Assembly (NCBI GenBank): GCA_025656675.1
Contig: JAHXHN010000001.1
Location: 959,501 to 1,023,500, forward strand
DNA length: 64,000 nt
Origin: Candidatus Thiodiazotropha sp. (ex Codakia rugifera)
GTDB lineage: Bacteria; Pseudomonadota; Gammaproteobacteria; Chromatiales; Chromatiaceae
Direction of reading: 5' to 3'
The position numbers and the translations under genes are program-made. Of this stretch, positions 27,387 through 38,443 are shown in pieces (within the stretch, counting starts at the first letter, position 1; the number at the start of each line of letters is the position of its first letter). The notes beneath the pieces are model-generated. The model ran no database searches, was not told the DNA's origin, and worked only from the letters and a program-made list of their open reading frames with translations.

Positions 27387-28214
27387 CTAGGGATAGATTT
27401 CAGGTATGAATGTCTGGTCAGTGATGGGTGGCCGAACATACCCGATATCTGCAGCCCGGTGGGGCAGCTCAATGGGTTCAGGGGTTAGATCCTTGTAGGG
27501 GATCATGCTCAGCAGGTGTGCAATACAGTTAAGCCGTGCATGTTTTTTGATGTCGGAGTGCACCACATACCAAGGGGCCTGCTTGATGTCTGTATGAGCG
27601 AACATTTCGTCCTTGGCCTTCGAGTACTCCATCCAGCGTGAGCGTGATTCCAGATCCATCGGACTCAGTTTCCAGCGTTTGTGGGGCTCTTCCAGCCTGC
27701 TCTGGAAACGACGCTCCTGCTCTTCGTCTGAGACCGAGAACCAGTATTTGATCAGGATGATACCCGATCGTACCAGCATACGTTCGAACTCGGGACATGA
27801 GCGCATGAATTCCTGATACTCCTCATCGGTGCAGAAGCCCATGACTTTCTCCACCCCGGCGCGGTTGTACCAACTACGATCCAGGAGCACCATTTCGCCA
27901 GCAGCGGGCAGATGAGGCACATAGCGTTGGAAATACCACTGGGATTGCTCCCGTTCTGTCGGTGCCGGTAGGGCGACGACACGACAGATACGAGGATTGA
28001 GGTGCTGATTGATGCGTTTGATGACGCCACCCTTGCCAGCGGCATCGCGACCTTCAAAAAGAACAACCACTTTCAATCCTTTGTGCTTAATCCATTCCTG
28101 CAGCTTGACCAGTTCCAGTTGCAGATTAAACAGCTCTTTTTCATAAACTTTATTATTGATTTTTTTTGGCTTTTTCGGCTTTTTTATGTTTTTTGCTTTT
28201 TTGGCTTCAGCCAT
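27387..28214 (-). CDS. ppk2: Polyphosphate kinase 2 family protein
   Basis: A 275-residue PPK2 enzyme, which transfers phosphate between polyphosphate and nucleoside diphosphates. It has the P-loop EGRDAAGKGGVIKRI (residues 54-68), the lid region PAPTEREQSQWYFQRYV and the Walker B / DRSWYNRAGVEKVMGF motif. The first 25 residues are a lysine-rich tail (KKAKNIKKPKKPKKINNK) that could bind polyphosphate or nucleic acid. One PPK2 domain suggests a class I or similar enzyme; which nucleotide it prefers cannot be read from sequence. Confidence 0.93.
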   Translation of the reverse strand: MAEAKKAKNIKKPKKPKKINNKVYEKELFNLQLELVKLQEWIKHKGLKVVVLFEGRDAAGKGGVIKRINQHLNPRICRVVALPAPTEREQSQWYFQRYVPHLPAAGEMVLLDRSWYNRAGVEKVMGFCTDEEYQEFMRSCPEFERMLVRSGIILIKYWFSVSDEEQERRFQSRLEEPHKRWKLSPMDLESRSRWMEYSKAKDEMFAHTDIKQAPWYVVHSDIKKHARLNCIAHLLSMIPYKDLTPEPIELPHRAADIGYVRPPITDQTFIPEIYP

Positions 28215-28282
28215 GGATGCCTCCCGGTCTAGGTGGTTTTAGTTAATTTAATGATCCAACGAAAGCGTGGAGATCTATAAGA

Positions 28283-28711
28283 TTAGACTATTTCGACCAG
28301 TTCGAGGTCGAAATTAAGTGCCTCGCCTGCCAGTGGGTGATTACCGTCGATCGTCGCAACTTCGTCCGAGAGTGCGGTGACAACCACATTGAAGTGCTCT
28401 CCATCAGGGCTTTGTGCCTGTAGATGCATGCCCACATGGAGTTCCAGGTCGTCTGGAAAGCTCTCCAGGGGAACCTGTTCGACCAGGGCGTCATTGTGTT
28501 GGCCATAAGCCTCATTGGCAGGGATGTTGATGGTCTTTTTGTCGCCCACCTGCATACCCTCCACGCCGGTTTCAAATCCCGGGATTACTGCTTTTTCACC
28601 TAGGGTAAATTCAATGGGATCACGATCTGCGGATGAATCAAACTGGGTTCCATCGTCCAGTGTGCCGGTATAGTGAAGTCGGACGGTATCACCCTGTTTG
28701 GCTTGCCTCAT
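28283..28711 (-). CDS. FKBP-type peptidyl-prolyl isomerase (SlyD/FkpB-like)
   Basis: A 142-residue isomerase/chaperone. The FKBP half-domains GDTVRLHYTGTLDDGTQFDS and PGFETGVEGMQVGDKKTINIP flank an insert-in-flap segment (about residues 65-115) typical of SlyD and FkpB. It lacks the histidine-rich metal-binding tail of E. coli SlyD, so FkpB-like is more apt. It is divergent from groES, a second folding function at this site. Confidence 0.9.
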   Translation of the reverse strand: MRQAKQGDTVRLHYTGTLDDGTQFDSSADRDPIEFTLGEKAVIPGFETGVEGMQVGDKKTINIPANEAYGQHNDALVEQVPLESFPDDLELHVGMHLQAQSPDGEHFNVVVTALSDEVATIDGNHPLAGEALNFDLELVEIV

Positions 28712-28825
28712 GTTTGGCCTCTTTTGCTAGTGAATTGTTGATTAATCAACCATTATCACACAGATCGCGTGCAGTTTGCTGATAAGGCCTCTCTTTTTCG
28801 TCGATAAAAATCTCTGTGGATAGCC

Positions 28826-28853
28826 TTGACTAACCGGTTTTTCGCTCTATTAT
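28826..28853 (+). promoter_or_regulatory. Sigma-70-type promoter of groESL
   Basis: TTGACT at 28826-28831 and TATTAT at 28848-28853 with a 16-base spacer. Transcription would start within or just before the CIRCE operator, so repressor binding would block initiation. Confidence 0.7.
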
Positions 28854-28879
28854 TAGCACTCAGTTCAGGTGAGTGCTAA
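28853..28879 (+). promoter_or_regulatory. CIRCE operator (HrcA site) upstream of groESL
   Basis: TTAGCACTC, nine bases, GAGTGCTAA: an exact match to the CIRCE consensus with a perfect nine-base inverted repeat. CIRCE is bound by the repressor HrcA, which releases when GroEL is busy with unfolded protein. It overlaps the end of the -10 box and lies 67 bases before the groES start. hrcA itself is not in this window. Confidence 0.95.
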
Positions 28880-28946
28880 CAGCCTCGCCCGGTAAGAACC
28901 AAACATAGATTTTTTGACAAAAACCAATATTGAGGAGAATCAGTCG

Positions 28947-29237
28947 ATGAATATTCGTCCGCTGCACGATCGCGTGATCGTTCGTCGTATGGAAGAAGAG
29001 CGCACCAGTCCTGGCGGCATTGTGCTCCCCGATGCTGCGACCGAAAAGCCTATTCTGGGTGAGGTGCTGGCTGTCGGCAACGGTAAGATTACCGATAGTG
29101 GTGAGGCCCGTCCGCTGGAAGTCAAGGTCGGAGACAAAGTGCTGTTCGGTAAATACTCCGGTACTGAAGTGAAGTTGGGTGGTGATGAAGTTCTCGTCAT
29201 GCGTGAAGAAGACATCATGGGTGTGATCGAGGGTTAA
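28947..29237 (+). CDS. groES: GroES co-chaperonin
   Basis: A 96-residue lid of the GroEL chamber: [18 protein letters not shown], the mobile loop [17 protein letters not shown], and [24 protein letters not shown] 28947 is preceded by GAGGAGA (28932-28938); a longer frame from 28914 is not supported. Under CIRCE/HrcA control, cotranscribed with groEL. Confidence 0.97.
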   Translation: MNIRPLHDRVIVRRMEEERTSPGGIVLPDAATEKPILGEVLAVGNGKITDSGEARPLEVKVGDKVLFGKYSGTEVKLGGDEVLVMREEDIMGVIEG

Positions 29238-29311
29238 CCTCGCACATTGTAATCACAACCAGTCACAGGCTATGCCTGGTGAAGATTCTCAACATTTACC
29301 CAAGGAATTAA

Positions 29312-30967
<1,656 letters not shown>

Positions 30968-31000
30968 AAACTGTCTTTCGTCTTCGTTCTTCCCGTGAAA

Positions 31001-31030
31001 CCCCGTGCCTGATCAGGCACGGGGTTTTTT
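31001..31030 (+). terminator. Rho-independent terminator of groESL
   Basis: A perfect 24-base palindrome: CCCCGTGCCTGA (31001-31012) followed by its inverse (31013-31024), then six T. It ends the groESL transcript 34 bases after the groEL stop. Confidence 0.93.
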
Positions 31031-31129
31031 ACATTTCAGAGGTTCATTTTTTACTGTTATTGCCGTTACGTTAAGTGGTTGGAGTATTTTCCAGACGGAG
31101 GGAATCGTCTCTGTATCGGGGAAAGAATC

Positions 31130-33394
31130 ATGTTCAGGAGTATCGGCATCTCTCTACGCTTTGTCATCGCAACAATTATTGCAGTTTTTGTTGTGCTTGC
31201 GGTCACCCTTTCTACCACCTTCAACTACATGGGTGGCATTCTGCAGACAGCAGAAGAGAATGAAATGGGAGAGATTTTTGAGATTGTAGTGAGTGGCGTT
31301 GAATCTGAGGGACGTCTTGCCAGGGCGATGAGTGCTTTGGTTGCGGGAATCCCGGATGTCCAGAAACATTTTGCTGAGCGTGATCGGGAGGCGCTTGAAT
31401 CACTGTTCGTACCAGGATTTCAGGCTTTGAAAAAAGAGTACGGTGTACGTCAGTTCCAGTTTCACGAACCTCCAGCCACCTCATTCCTCAGAGTCCATAA
31501 ACCCGCCAAGTTCGGTGACGACCTCTCTTCGTTTCGTCTGACGGTTGTAGAAGGGAATCGCAATAAGCGTGCTATTCAAGGCTTGGAAGTGGGTGTTGCC
31601 GGTCTTGGTGTGCGTGGGCTGGTGCCGGTCAATCATGCTGGCAAGCATGTGGGTACCGTTGAGTTTGGCATGTCCTTCGGACAGTCATTCTTCGATGAAA
31701 TGTCCAAACTACACGATATAGAGCTGGAGCTCTATATCGATCGTGACGGCAAGATGGACCGTTTTGCAACGACTATGGAAGGTAATAACCTGGTCTCTAT
31801 GGATAGGTTGAACGACATTGCTAAAGGTCACCACCTCTATGACAAAGGTGAATTAAACGATATGCCTGTCTCATACTATGCGGCCCCTGTGGAGAACTAC
31901 TCCGGGGAGCCCATCGGTGTACTTGTTGTGGCTAAGGACCGTTCTGCATTTGCCACTGCGATCTCCAATCTATTGCTGTTGGTGTCAGGTTTGGGTCTGC
32001 TTTCGGTGTTGATTATTGGTGCCATGGTGTGGCTGATAAGTCGTGGGGTGGTGAAACCGATCTGTGACGCAGCCATGGCTATGGAGGGTATAGCCTCTGC
32101 AGAAGGTGATCTTACAGTACGTATGGATGAGTCTGGGACAGATGAGGTTACCCGTCTTTCCCGGGGTTATAACCGTTTTGCCGATAAGACCGAAGGGATG
32201 ATAAAAAAGGTCTCCAGGGCCACCGGCAATCTGAGCATCAAGATAGGCGATTTTGCTACGCTGGCGGAACACACCAGGGACGGCATCAACAAGCAGCATG
32301 AGCAGACAACTCAGGTAGCGACTGCGATGACGGAGATGTCAGCAACGGTCCACGAAGTGGCACAGAACACCACTCAGACTGCAGAAGCGGCGAAGCAGGC
32401 CGATCTGCAGGCCAATAGCGGACGCGATGTTGTCAATGCAGTCACCCGCAGTATCGATAGCCTGGCCAGTGAAGTGGGTAAGGCGGTAGAGACCGTGCAG
32501 CATGTGGAGCAGGATAGCGAACGGATCGGCTCGGTACTCGATGTGATACGTGGGATTGCTGATCAGACCAATCTGCTGGCGCTGAACGCGGCCATCGAGG
32601 CGGCACGGGCCGGTGAGCAGGGACGGGGCTTTGCTGTCGTGGCCGATGAGGTCAGAACCCTGGCCAAACGCACTCAGGACTCCACCGAGGAGATTCAGGA
32701 GATGATCGAGAGCCTGCAGACAGGCGTGAGAGAGACGGTCACAGTAATGCAGACCAGCCAAGAGCAGGCGGCAGAGAGTGTCGATCAGGCCGGTCGCGCC
32801 CACGAGGCCCTCGGGGAGATAACCCGGGTTATCGACACCATCTCGCAGATGAGTTCGCAGATCGCCACGGCTGCCGAGGAGCAGAGTGCGGTGGCTGAGG
32901 ATATTAACCGAAATATCGTCGAAATCACCCATGTGGCAGAAGAGACATCACAGGATTCAGTCAATAGCTACGAAGCCAGTGAAGTGATGTCAAATGAGGT
33001 CGACCAGCTAGGTAAACTCCTGCAGCAGTTCAATACTGGGGATGCGCATGCCAACCAGTTGCAGCAGGCGATGGCGGCGCATCTGAGCTGGAAGACAAAA
33101 CTCCGTGGATTCCTCGATGGTAAGGGTTCATTGGATGAGCGGGTTGCCTTCAACCACAAAGCCTGTGGATTTGGTAAATGGTATGAGGATGTCGGCCGAA
33201 AAGAGCTGTCCCACATCAGTGAAATGAGCCAGATCGAAAAACCACACAGGGAGTTGCATGAACTGATTAAGACCATCGTTGATCTTAAGCATCGGGGCGA
33301 CATGCAGGCTGCTGAGAGAGAGTACCAACGAGTCGGTCCCATGTCCGAAGAGATCGTTCGGATGATGCAAACGATTCAGGGTAAGATCAATTAG
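31130..33394 (+). CDS. Methyl-accepting chemoreceptor with C-terminal zinc-binding CZB domain
   Basis: A 754-residue chemoreceptor. One membrane helix near residues 8-30, a large periplasmic sensor (about 35-275, Cache-like in pattern, not firmly assigned), a second membrane helix (about 277-303), HAMP, and the signalling domain with [20 protein letters not shown] at the hairpin tip. The tail (about 645-740) is a CZB domain: [26 protein letters not shown] and [10 protein letters not shown] supply the usual His-Cys-His zinc ligands. CZB domains sense hypochlorite or zinc in other bacteria. I use ATG 31130 ([11 protein letters not shown]); an upstream ATG at 31079 is weaker. Confidence 0.92.
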   Translation: MFRSIGISLRFVIATIIAVFVVLAVTLSTTFNYMGGILQTAEENEMGEIFEIVVSGVESEGRLARAMSALVAGIPDVQKHFAERDREALESLFVPGFQALKKEYGVRQFQFHEPPATSFLRVHKPAKFGDDLSSFRLTVVEGNRNKRAIQGLEVGVAGLGVRGLVPVNHAGKHVGTVEFGMSFGQSFFDEMSKLHDIELELYIDRDGKMDRFATTMEGNNLVSMDRLNDIAKGHHLYDKGELNDMPVSYYAAPVENYSGEPIGVLVVAKDRSAFATAISNLLLLVSGLGLLSVLIIGAMVWLISRGVVKPICDAAMAMEGIASAEGDLTVRMDESGTDEVTRLSRGYNRFADKTEGMIKKVSRATGNLSIKIGDFATLAEHTRDGINKQHEQTTQVATAMTEMSATVHEVAQNTTQTAEAAKQADLQANSGRDVVNAVTRSIDSLASEVGKAVETVQHVEQDSERIGSVLDVIRGIADQTNLLALNAAIEAARAGEQGRGFAVVADEVRTLAKRTQDSTEEIQEMIESLQTGVRETVTVMQTSQEQAAESVDQAGRAHEALGEITRVIDTISQMSSQIATAAEEQSAVAEDINRNIVEITHVAEETSQDSVNSYEASEVMSNEVDQLGKLLQQFNTGDAHANQLQQAMAAHLSWKTKLRGFLDGKGSLDERVAFNHKACGFGKWYEDVGRKELSHISEMSQIEKPHRELHELIKTIVDLKHRGDMQAAEREYQRVGPMSEEIVRMMQTIQGKIN

Positions 33395-33457
33395 GGGTTG
33401 AAACCCGGCTGCCTGTTAGATTGCCGGGTAACTAAGACTCAAATAATCGCCTGACTA

Positions 33458-33497
33458 AACCCATTGAATCATTGATAGCATCATCAATGGGTTTTTT
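33458..33497 (+). terminator. Rho-independent terminator after the CZB chemoreceptor
   Basis: AACCCATTGA (33458-33467) pairs with TCAATGGGTT (33484-33493), followed by T to 33497. It separates the chemoreceptor from the convergent FMN protein gene. Confidence 0.8.
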
Positions 33498-33585
33498 ACT
33501 GTTCATGTCTGCGGCGCTCTCCCTGCCTAGGATTTTTCCAGGACAGGGGCAAACAGGTCTGAAACCTTGGTGTAGCATGGACTTT

Positions 33586-35130
33586 TCATGATGTATCTTG
33601 AGTGGGTTCCTGTTCAACGACAGGTTGATATTCAGGGCGTGTCTGTTGGGGTGGGTAGAGTTCATCCAAAGAGATCGGTTGAGTATTTGCCTGGATAATC
33701 TGGCAATGGTGGCGGCGCAGTGCCCGTGGATGGGGTACCCCGCAGGAGTGAGCGATCAGTCCGCTGCCGTAATGGATTTTGTCAACGAAGTTTTTGATCC
33801 GCACAGCCTTCTGTTGTGGATCAAGTCCCTGCTGCAGGCGTTTGTTATGAGTAGTGATACCTGTAGGACAGGTATTCTTGTTGCATTTCAGTGCCTGGAT
33901 ACAGCCCATGGCAAGCATGAATCCACGGGCGGAGGTTACAAAGTCAGCGCCGACACAAAAGGCCCAGGCTGTCTCAGAAGGTGTGATCAGTTTGCCGGAG
34001 GCGATCACCTTGATACGATTGCGCAATCCATGTCGCTGCAGGATATCCACGACTTTAGGCAGTGCCGCCTTGATGGGAAGTCCTACGCTGTCCATCAATG
34101 GCATCGGAGCAGCACCTGTGCCGCCGTCACCGCCATCGATGGTGATAAAATCCGGGGCACATGCGGTGCCGCATTGATGGATCATTTCGCACATCTCCTC
34201 CAGCCATGTATGGGTACCCACAACGATTTTGAACCCCACCGGCTTACCCGAGATGTCACGTATACGATTAATAAAACTCAACAGTTCCGAGAAGTTCGAT
34301 ATTTCAGGATGGCGATTGGGTGAGATTGAGTCCTTACCTGCAGTAATGCCCCGTATGGTGGCAATCTCTTCGGTCACTTTCGTTCCCGGCAAAATGCCGC
34401 CCTTGCCTGGTTTGGCGCCTTGGCTCAGCTTTATTTCGAACAGCTTCACCTGGGGAATGGCAGCAATCTCACGCAGTTTCTCTTCACTGAGGCTGCCATC
34501 CGAATTACGAATACCATACTTGGCAGTGCCGATCTGAAAAACCAAATCGCAACGACCCTCAAGATGGTAGGGTGAAAGGCCTCCTTCTCCAGTATTGAGC
34601 CAGCAATTGGACTGCTTGGCCCCGTGTGACAAGGCACGCACCGCTGGAATTGAGATAGCGCCAAAACTCATGCCGGAGATATGAATCAGCGAGCTTGTCT
34701 TATAGGGTTCGCGACAGCCCGGGCCGATTACTAGCGGGGGAGTGCGGTAGGCATCTTCGTCCAAGGTGGGAAAAGGGGTGTTTACAAACAGCACTGTACC
34801 TGGTGCATTCAGCGGTTTTGTTGAACCGAAGGCAACGGTATTATCGATCCCGGCAGCCGAATGGTAGACCCAATCCCGCTCTGCCCGGTTGAATGGCATT
34901 TCCTCTCGATCCATGGCAAAGAAATATTGGCGGAAGAACTCGCCGAGGCGGCTAAACAGATAGCGAAAGCGTCCGATGACAGGAAAATTATGGCGTATGG
35001 CATCCTTGGTTTGGGATATATCGATAATGAATAGGGTGATGACCAGCAGCACACCCAGCCCAATCAAAAAGATAAACAGTGCAGAGAGCAGTGCCGCGCT
35101 CTGCATCGAAAAAAAACTTAGCCAGTCCAT
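33586..35130 (-). CDS. FMN-binding glutamate synthase family protein, membrane-anchored
   Basis: A 514-residue protein related to the FMN/synthase domain of glutamate synthase large subunit. It begins with a membrane helix (SALFIFLIGLGVLLVITLFII, about 14-34); the barrel follows with ISGMSFGAISIPAVRALSHGA, GAKPGKGGILPGTKVTEEIA and DFITIDGGDGGTGAAPMPLM. Cysteines in MGCIQALKCNKNTCPTGI match the C-x5-C-x4-C pattern that binds the 3Fe-4S cluster in GltS. It lacks the glutaminase domain, so it is not a stand-alone GOGAT; archaeal-type or redox roles have been proposed for relatives. No gltD partner is adjacent. Confidence 0.87.
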   Translation of the reverse strand: MDWLSFFSMQSAALLSALFIFLIGLGVLLVITLFIIDISQTKDAIRHNFPVIGRFRYLFSRLGEFFRQYFFAMDREEMPFNRAERDWVYHSAAGIDNTVAFGSTKPLNAPGTVLFVNTPFPTLDEDAYRTPPLVIGPGCREPYKTSSLIHISGMSFGAISIPAVRALSHGAKQSNCWLNTGEGGLSPYHLEGRCDLVFQIGTAKYGIRNSDGSLSEEKLREIAAIPQVKLFEIKLSQGAKPGKGGILPGTKVTEEIATIRGITAGKDSISPNRHPEISNFSELLSFINRIRDISGKPVGFKIVVGTHTWLEEMCEMIHQCGTACAPDFITIDGGDGGTGAAPMPLMDSVGLPIKAALPKVVDILQRHGLRNRIKVIASGKLITPSETAWAFCVGADFVTSARGFMLAMGCIQALKCNKNTCPTGITTHNKRLQQGLDPQQKAVRIKNFVDKIHYGSGLIAHSCGVPHPRALRRHHCQIIQANTQPISLDELYPPQQTRPEYQPVVEQEPTQDTS

Positions 35131-35575
35131 TGTTTATGCCTGTTAATGAATGTGGATACCGTCTTGAAATGATACGAGCGACTGTTTTGTTTAGATGCTT
35201 TGATTGGGTTAGTAGAGTAGCATCTGCAAGGATCTGTGTTGGCACAAGTCTAAAAACCTAGATTTTGCTGTTGGCCTCTGATATCGAACGTAAGGTAGTT
35301 ATATGCCGAAATAAATATTGCAGTTTGCCCGCATCCATCGGGTGAGTTGTGGAACGTTACATGAATTTGTTAATGAATCCTGACGAACCCTGCTGCATTC
35401 TCGTACTTGGTTAAGGGGATAGCCATCGACTGCGAACGATGCCTTACCGGTGTACCGGGATTTCCCTCAAATCCATGTTTAACTGCCGATGCTAGGTTTA
35501 ACAAAAAAAATCACAGTTCAGTCAATTCAATACACGGAAAAAATGTTTAGTATCCATCCAGATGTGAGAGCGTAA
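35131..35575. other. 445-base divergent intergenic region, FMN protein / glnE
   Basis: Lies between the divergent FMN-binding protein (minus) and glnE (plus) and should hold both promoters. I see no tRNA, open frame or clear hairpin terminator. The part next to glnE is A-rich (AAAAAAAA at 35503-35510). Confidence 0.5.
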
Positions 35576-38443
35576 GTGAATCTGCAACAAGTGACAGAAG
35601 AGCAGTATCAGCAGTGGTGTGAAAATTTGGCGGATGCGGGATTGCCTGTACCGCAATGCGAAAACTTTCATCAGAATCTGATGAAAGTATGGGAAGCGAG
35701 TGACTACGTGGCACAAACCGCTCTTCGTTATGTCGAGTTACTCCACGATCTCTATCAGCAGGGACTACTCGACCGGAGCCTTGCTGATGAAGAGATGGCG
35801 CAAAAGCTGAAGCAACAGCTGGATGATGTGGAGAACGAGCCCTCTCTCTCGCTCCACTTAAGGCGATTCAGGCGATACCAGATGGTGCGCATCATCTGGC
35901 GAGATCTGGCAGGCCTTGCATCCCTGGAGGAGACACTTGAAGATCTCTCCGCACTGGCGGATGCCTGCATCGAACAGGCATTGATTAAGCTTTATGACTG
36001 GGGCTGCAAGGAGATGGGCACCCCGCGTAATGAGGGGGGGGAAGCCCAATCACTGGTCGTGCTTGGAATGGGCAAGCTGGGCGCCAGAGAGCTCAATCTC
36101 TCATCTGATATCGATCTGATATTTGCCTATCCCGAAAGCGGACAGACAGATGGACCCCGGCGACTGACCAATGAGCAGTTTTTTATCCGTCTCTGCCAGC
36201 GTCTGGTTCAGGCGCTGGACAATCACACCGGAGAAGGTTTTGTTTTTCGCGTCGATACACGTCTGCGCCCCTTCGGCAGTGTTGGTCCAATGGCCATGAG
36301 CTTCCCTGCAATGGAGAGTTATTACGGCTCCCAGGGGCGTGAGTGGGAGCGTTACGCCATGATCAAGGCCCGTGTGGTGGCTGGTGACAAGGCAGCGGGT
36401 GATGTGTTGATGGCGATGCTGCGTCCCTTTGTCTATCGTCGCTACCTCGATTTCGGTGCAATCGACTCATTGCGAGAGATGAAGCAGCTGATCAGCAACG
36501 AGCTCTATAAGAAAGGGATGGAAGCCAATATCAAGCTGGGTCCCGGTGGTATCCGGGAGATCGAATTTATCGGTCAGGCCTTTCAACTGATCCGTGGGGG
36601 GCGTGACAAAGCGTTGCAGATACGTCCTATTCTGCGTGTCTTACAACATCTGCATGAAAAAGATCTGATGCCGGAATATGTGGTACGGGAACTGAGTGAG
36701 GCCTATCGGTTTCTGCGACGGGTGGAGAACCGGATCCAAGCCTGGCAAGACAGGCAGACTCACCTGCTGCCATCCGATGAAGTGGGTCGATTGCGATTGG
36801 CCCGGTCGATGGGGTATGCCGCCTGGGATGACTTTTTCCCCGATCTGGCGCTCTACCGTAAACGTGTCCAGGGACACTTTGATATGGTCTTCGCCGCTCC
36901 GCAGACAGAGAGTGACCAGGAGAGTCAGCCACTGACCGGTGTTTGGCATGAAAGCCTCGACCATGAGCAGGCGATAGCCACCCTTGAAACGGCCGGGTTT
37001 CGTCAAGGGGAGAAGGCACTGCAACAATTGCTGACTCTTCGAGGTAGCCATGCCTGCCGTCGTCTCAGTACCAAAGGACGGGAAAGACTCGATCAATTGA
37101 TGCCGCTGTTACTGGAGGCGGTCGGTCAATCGGATTGGGCAGATGCTGCCTTGCCGCGGATTATTCGTCTGCTCGAGGCAGTCGTTCAGCGTACCGCCTA
37201 TATCGCCTTGCTGATAGAGAATCCCCTGGTCCTCTCTCAGTTGGTGAAGCTGGCTGCCGTCAGCCCGTGGATTGCCAATATGCTGACTCGACATCCGATC
37301 CTGTTGGACGAACTGCTCGATCCGCGCAGGCTCTACTCTCCGCTTAAGCGAGATCAGCTTTGCGCCGATCTGGCCGATCAACTATCACGGATTGACGAGG
37401 ATGATCTGGAGAGCCAGATGGAACGGTTGCGCCAGTTTGCCCAGAGCAACAGGTTGCGGGTGGCGGCTGCGGACATCGCTGATCAGATACCTCTGATGGT
37501 GGTCAGTGACTACCTCACCTGGATCGCAGAAAGTGTTATCGAACAGGTGATCCAAATTACCTTTCGGGAGATGGTTCGTCGCCATGGCCGTCCCCCAGGA
37601 TTGATGAATGGCGAGACCGGTTTTGCTGTTGTTGGTTATGGCAAACTCGGTGGTATAGAGCTGGGTTTCGGGTCTGATCTCGATATGGTTTTCCTGCACG
37701 GTTGTCCAGACAGGAATGCTTTTACCGATGGTGGTAAACCGGTCTCTGTGGACGTTTTCTATGCCCGAATGGCACAACGTTTCATCCATATCATGACTAC
37801 CCGTACACCCTCAGGCATCCTCTATGAGGTCGATATGCGGCTGCGACCCAACGGTAACTCCGGGATGATGGTCAGCTCTCTCGATACCTTTGAGACCTAC
37901 CAACATAACAGTGCCTGGACCTGGGAACACCAGGCCCTGATCCGGGCTCGTGTGGTTGCGGGCGATCAACAGGTAGAAAAGCGCTTCAAAGCCATCCGTC
38001 ATGCGATCATCAGTCAACAGCGCGATCCGGACAAACTGCAGGGGGAAGTGGTGGAGATGCGTGAAAAAATGCGCACCAGTCTGGATAAGAGTAATCGGGA
38101 TCGATTTGATCTCAAGCAGGGCGTTGGTGGTATCGTCGATATAGAATTTATGGTTCAATACACGGTCCTCCGGTGGGCGCATGACCATCCCGATCTTGTG
38201 GTCTGGACAGATAACATCCGCTTGCTGGAGACCTTGTCGAAGCTCGGTTTGCTCAATGATTATGCAGCAGAGCGGATGATGGGAATCTATAAAGTGCTTC
38301 GTGCGGCCTACCACCGCACGGCGCTGCAGGACCTGCCTGCCTTTGTGAGGTGTGAGAAACTTGCCGAAGAGCGGGCACTGGTGCAGGACATCTGGTCCTG
38401 TCTGATGCAAAACAAAAAAACTGAACGAGAGATGTTTCAATGA
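35576..38443 (+). CDS. glnE: Bifunctional glutamine synthetase adenylyltransferase/deadenylase
   Basis: A 955-residue enzyme that adds and removes AMP on glutamine synthetase in response to PII. Two nucleotidyltransferase domains are seen: LGMGKLGARELNLSSDIDLI and GYGKLGGIELGFGSDLDMVF, each with the paired aspartates, separated and followed by regulatory regions. The start is GTG (35576). Length matches E. coli GlnE (946). ilvE starts in the last four bases (ATGA). Confidence 0.96.
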   Translation: MNLQQVTEEQYQQWCENLADAGLPVPQCENFHQNLMKVWEASDYVAQTALRYVELLHDLYQQGLLDRSLADEEMAQKLKQQLDDVENEPSLSLHLRRFRRYQMVRIIWRDLAGLASLEETLEDLSALADACIEQALIKLYDWGCKEMGTPRNEGGEAQSLVVLGMGKLGARELNLSSDIDLIFAYPESGQTDGPRRLTNEQFFIRLCQRLVQALDNHTGEGFVFRVDTRLRPFGSVGPMAMSFPAMESYYGSQGREWERYAMIKARVVAGDKAAGDVLMAMLRPFVYRRYLDFGAIDSLREMKQLISNELYKKGMEANIKLGPGGIREIEFIGQAFQLIRGGRDKALQIRPILRVLQHLHEKDLMPEYVVRELSEAYRFLRRVENRIQAWQDRQTHLLPSDEVGRLRLARSMGYAAWDDFFPDLALYRKRVQGHFDMVFAAPQTESDQESQPLTGVWHESLDHEQAIATLETAGFRQGEKALQQLLTLRGSHACRRLSTKGRERLDQLMPLLLEAVGQSDWADAALPRIIRLLEAVVQRTAYIALLIENPLVLSQLVKLAAVSPWIANMLTRHPILLDELLDPRRLYSPLKRDQLCADLADQLSRIDEDDLESQMERLRQFAQSNRLRVAAADIADQIPLMVVSDYLTWIAESVIEQVIQITFREMVRRHGRPPGLMNGETGFAVVGYGKLGGIELGFGSDLDMVFLHGCPDRNAFTDGGKPVSVDVFYARMAQRFIHIMTTRTPSGILYEVDMRLRPNGNSGMMVSSLDTFETYQHNSAWTWEHQALIRARVVAGDQQVEKRFKAIRHAIISQQRDPDKLQGEVVEMREKMRTSLDKSNRDRFDLKQGVGGIVDIEFMVQYTVLRWAHDHPDLVVWTDNIRLLETLSKLGLLNDYAAERMMGIYKVLRAAYHRTALQDLPAFVRCEKLAEERALVQDIWSCLMQNKKTEREMFQ

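Noticed and set aside
35380-35520. GC-paired segments upstream of glnE that could suggest a tRNA
   Set aside because: No T-loop GTTCGAATC-type sequence or full cloverleaf could be formed.
36627-37096. Minus-strand frames of 130 and 151 codons
   Set aside because: Antisense to glnE, which is intact here; they have no translation signals.
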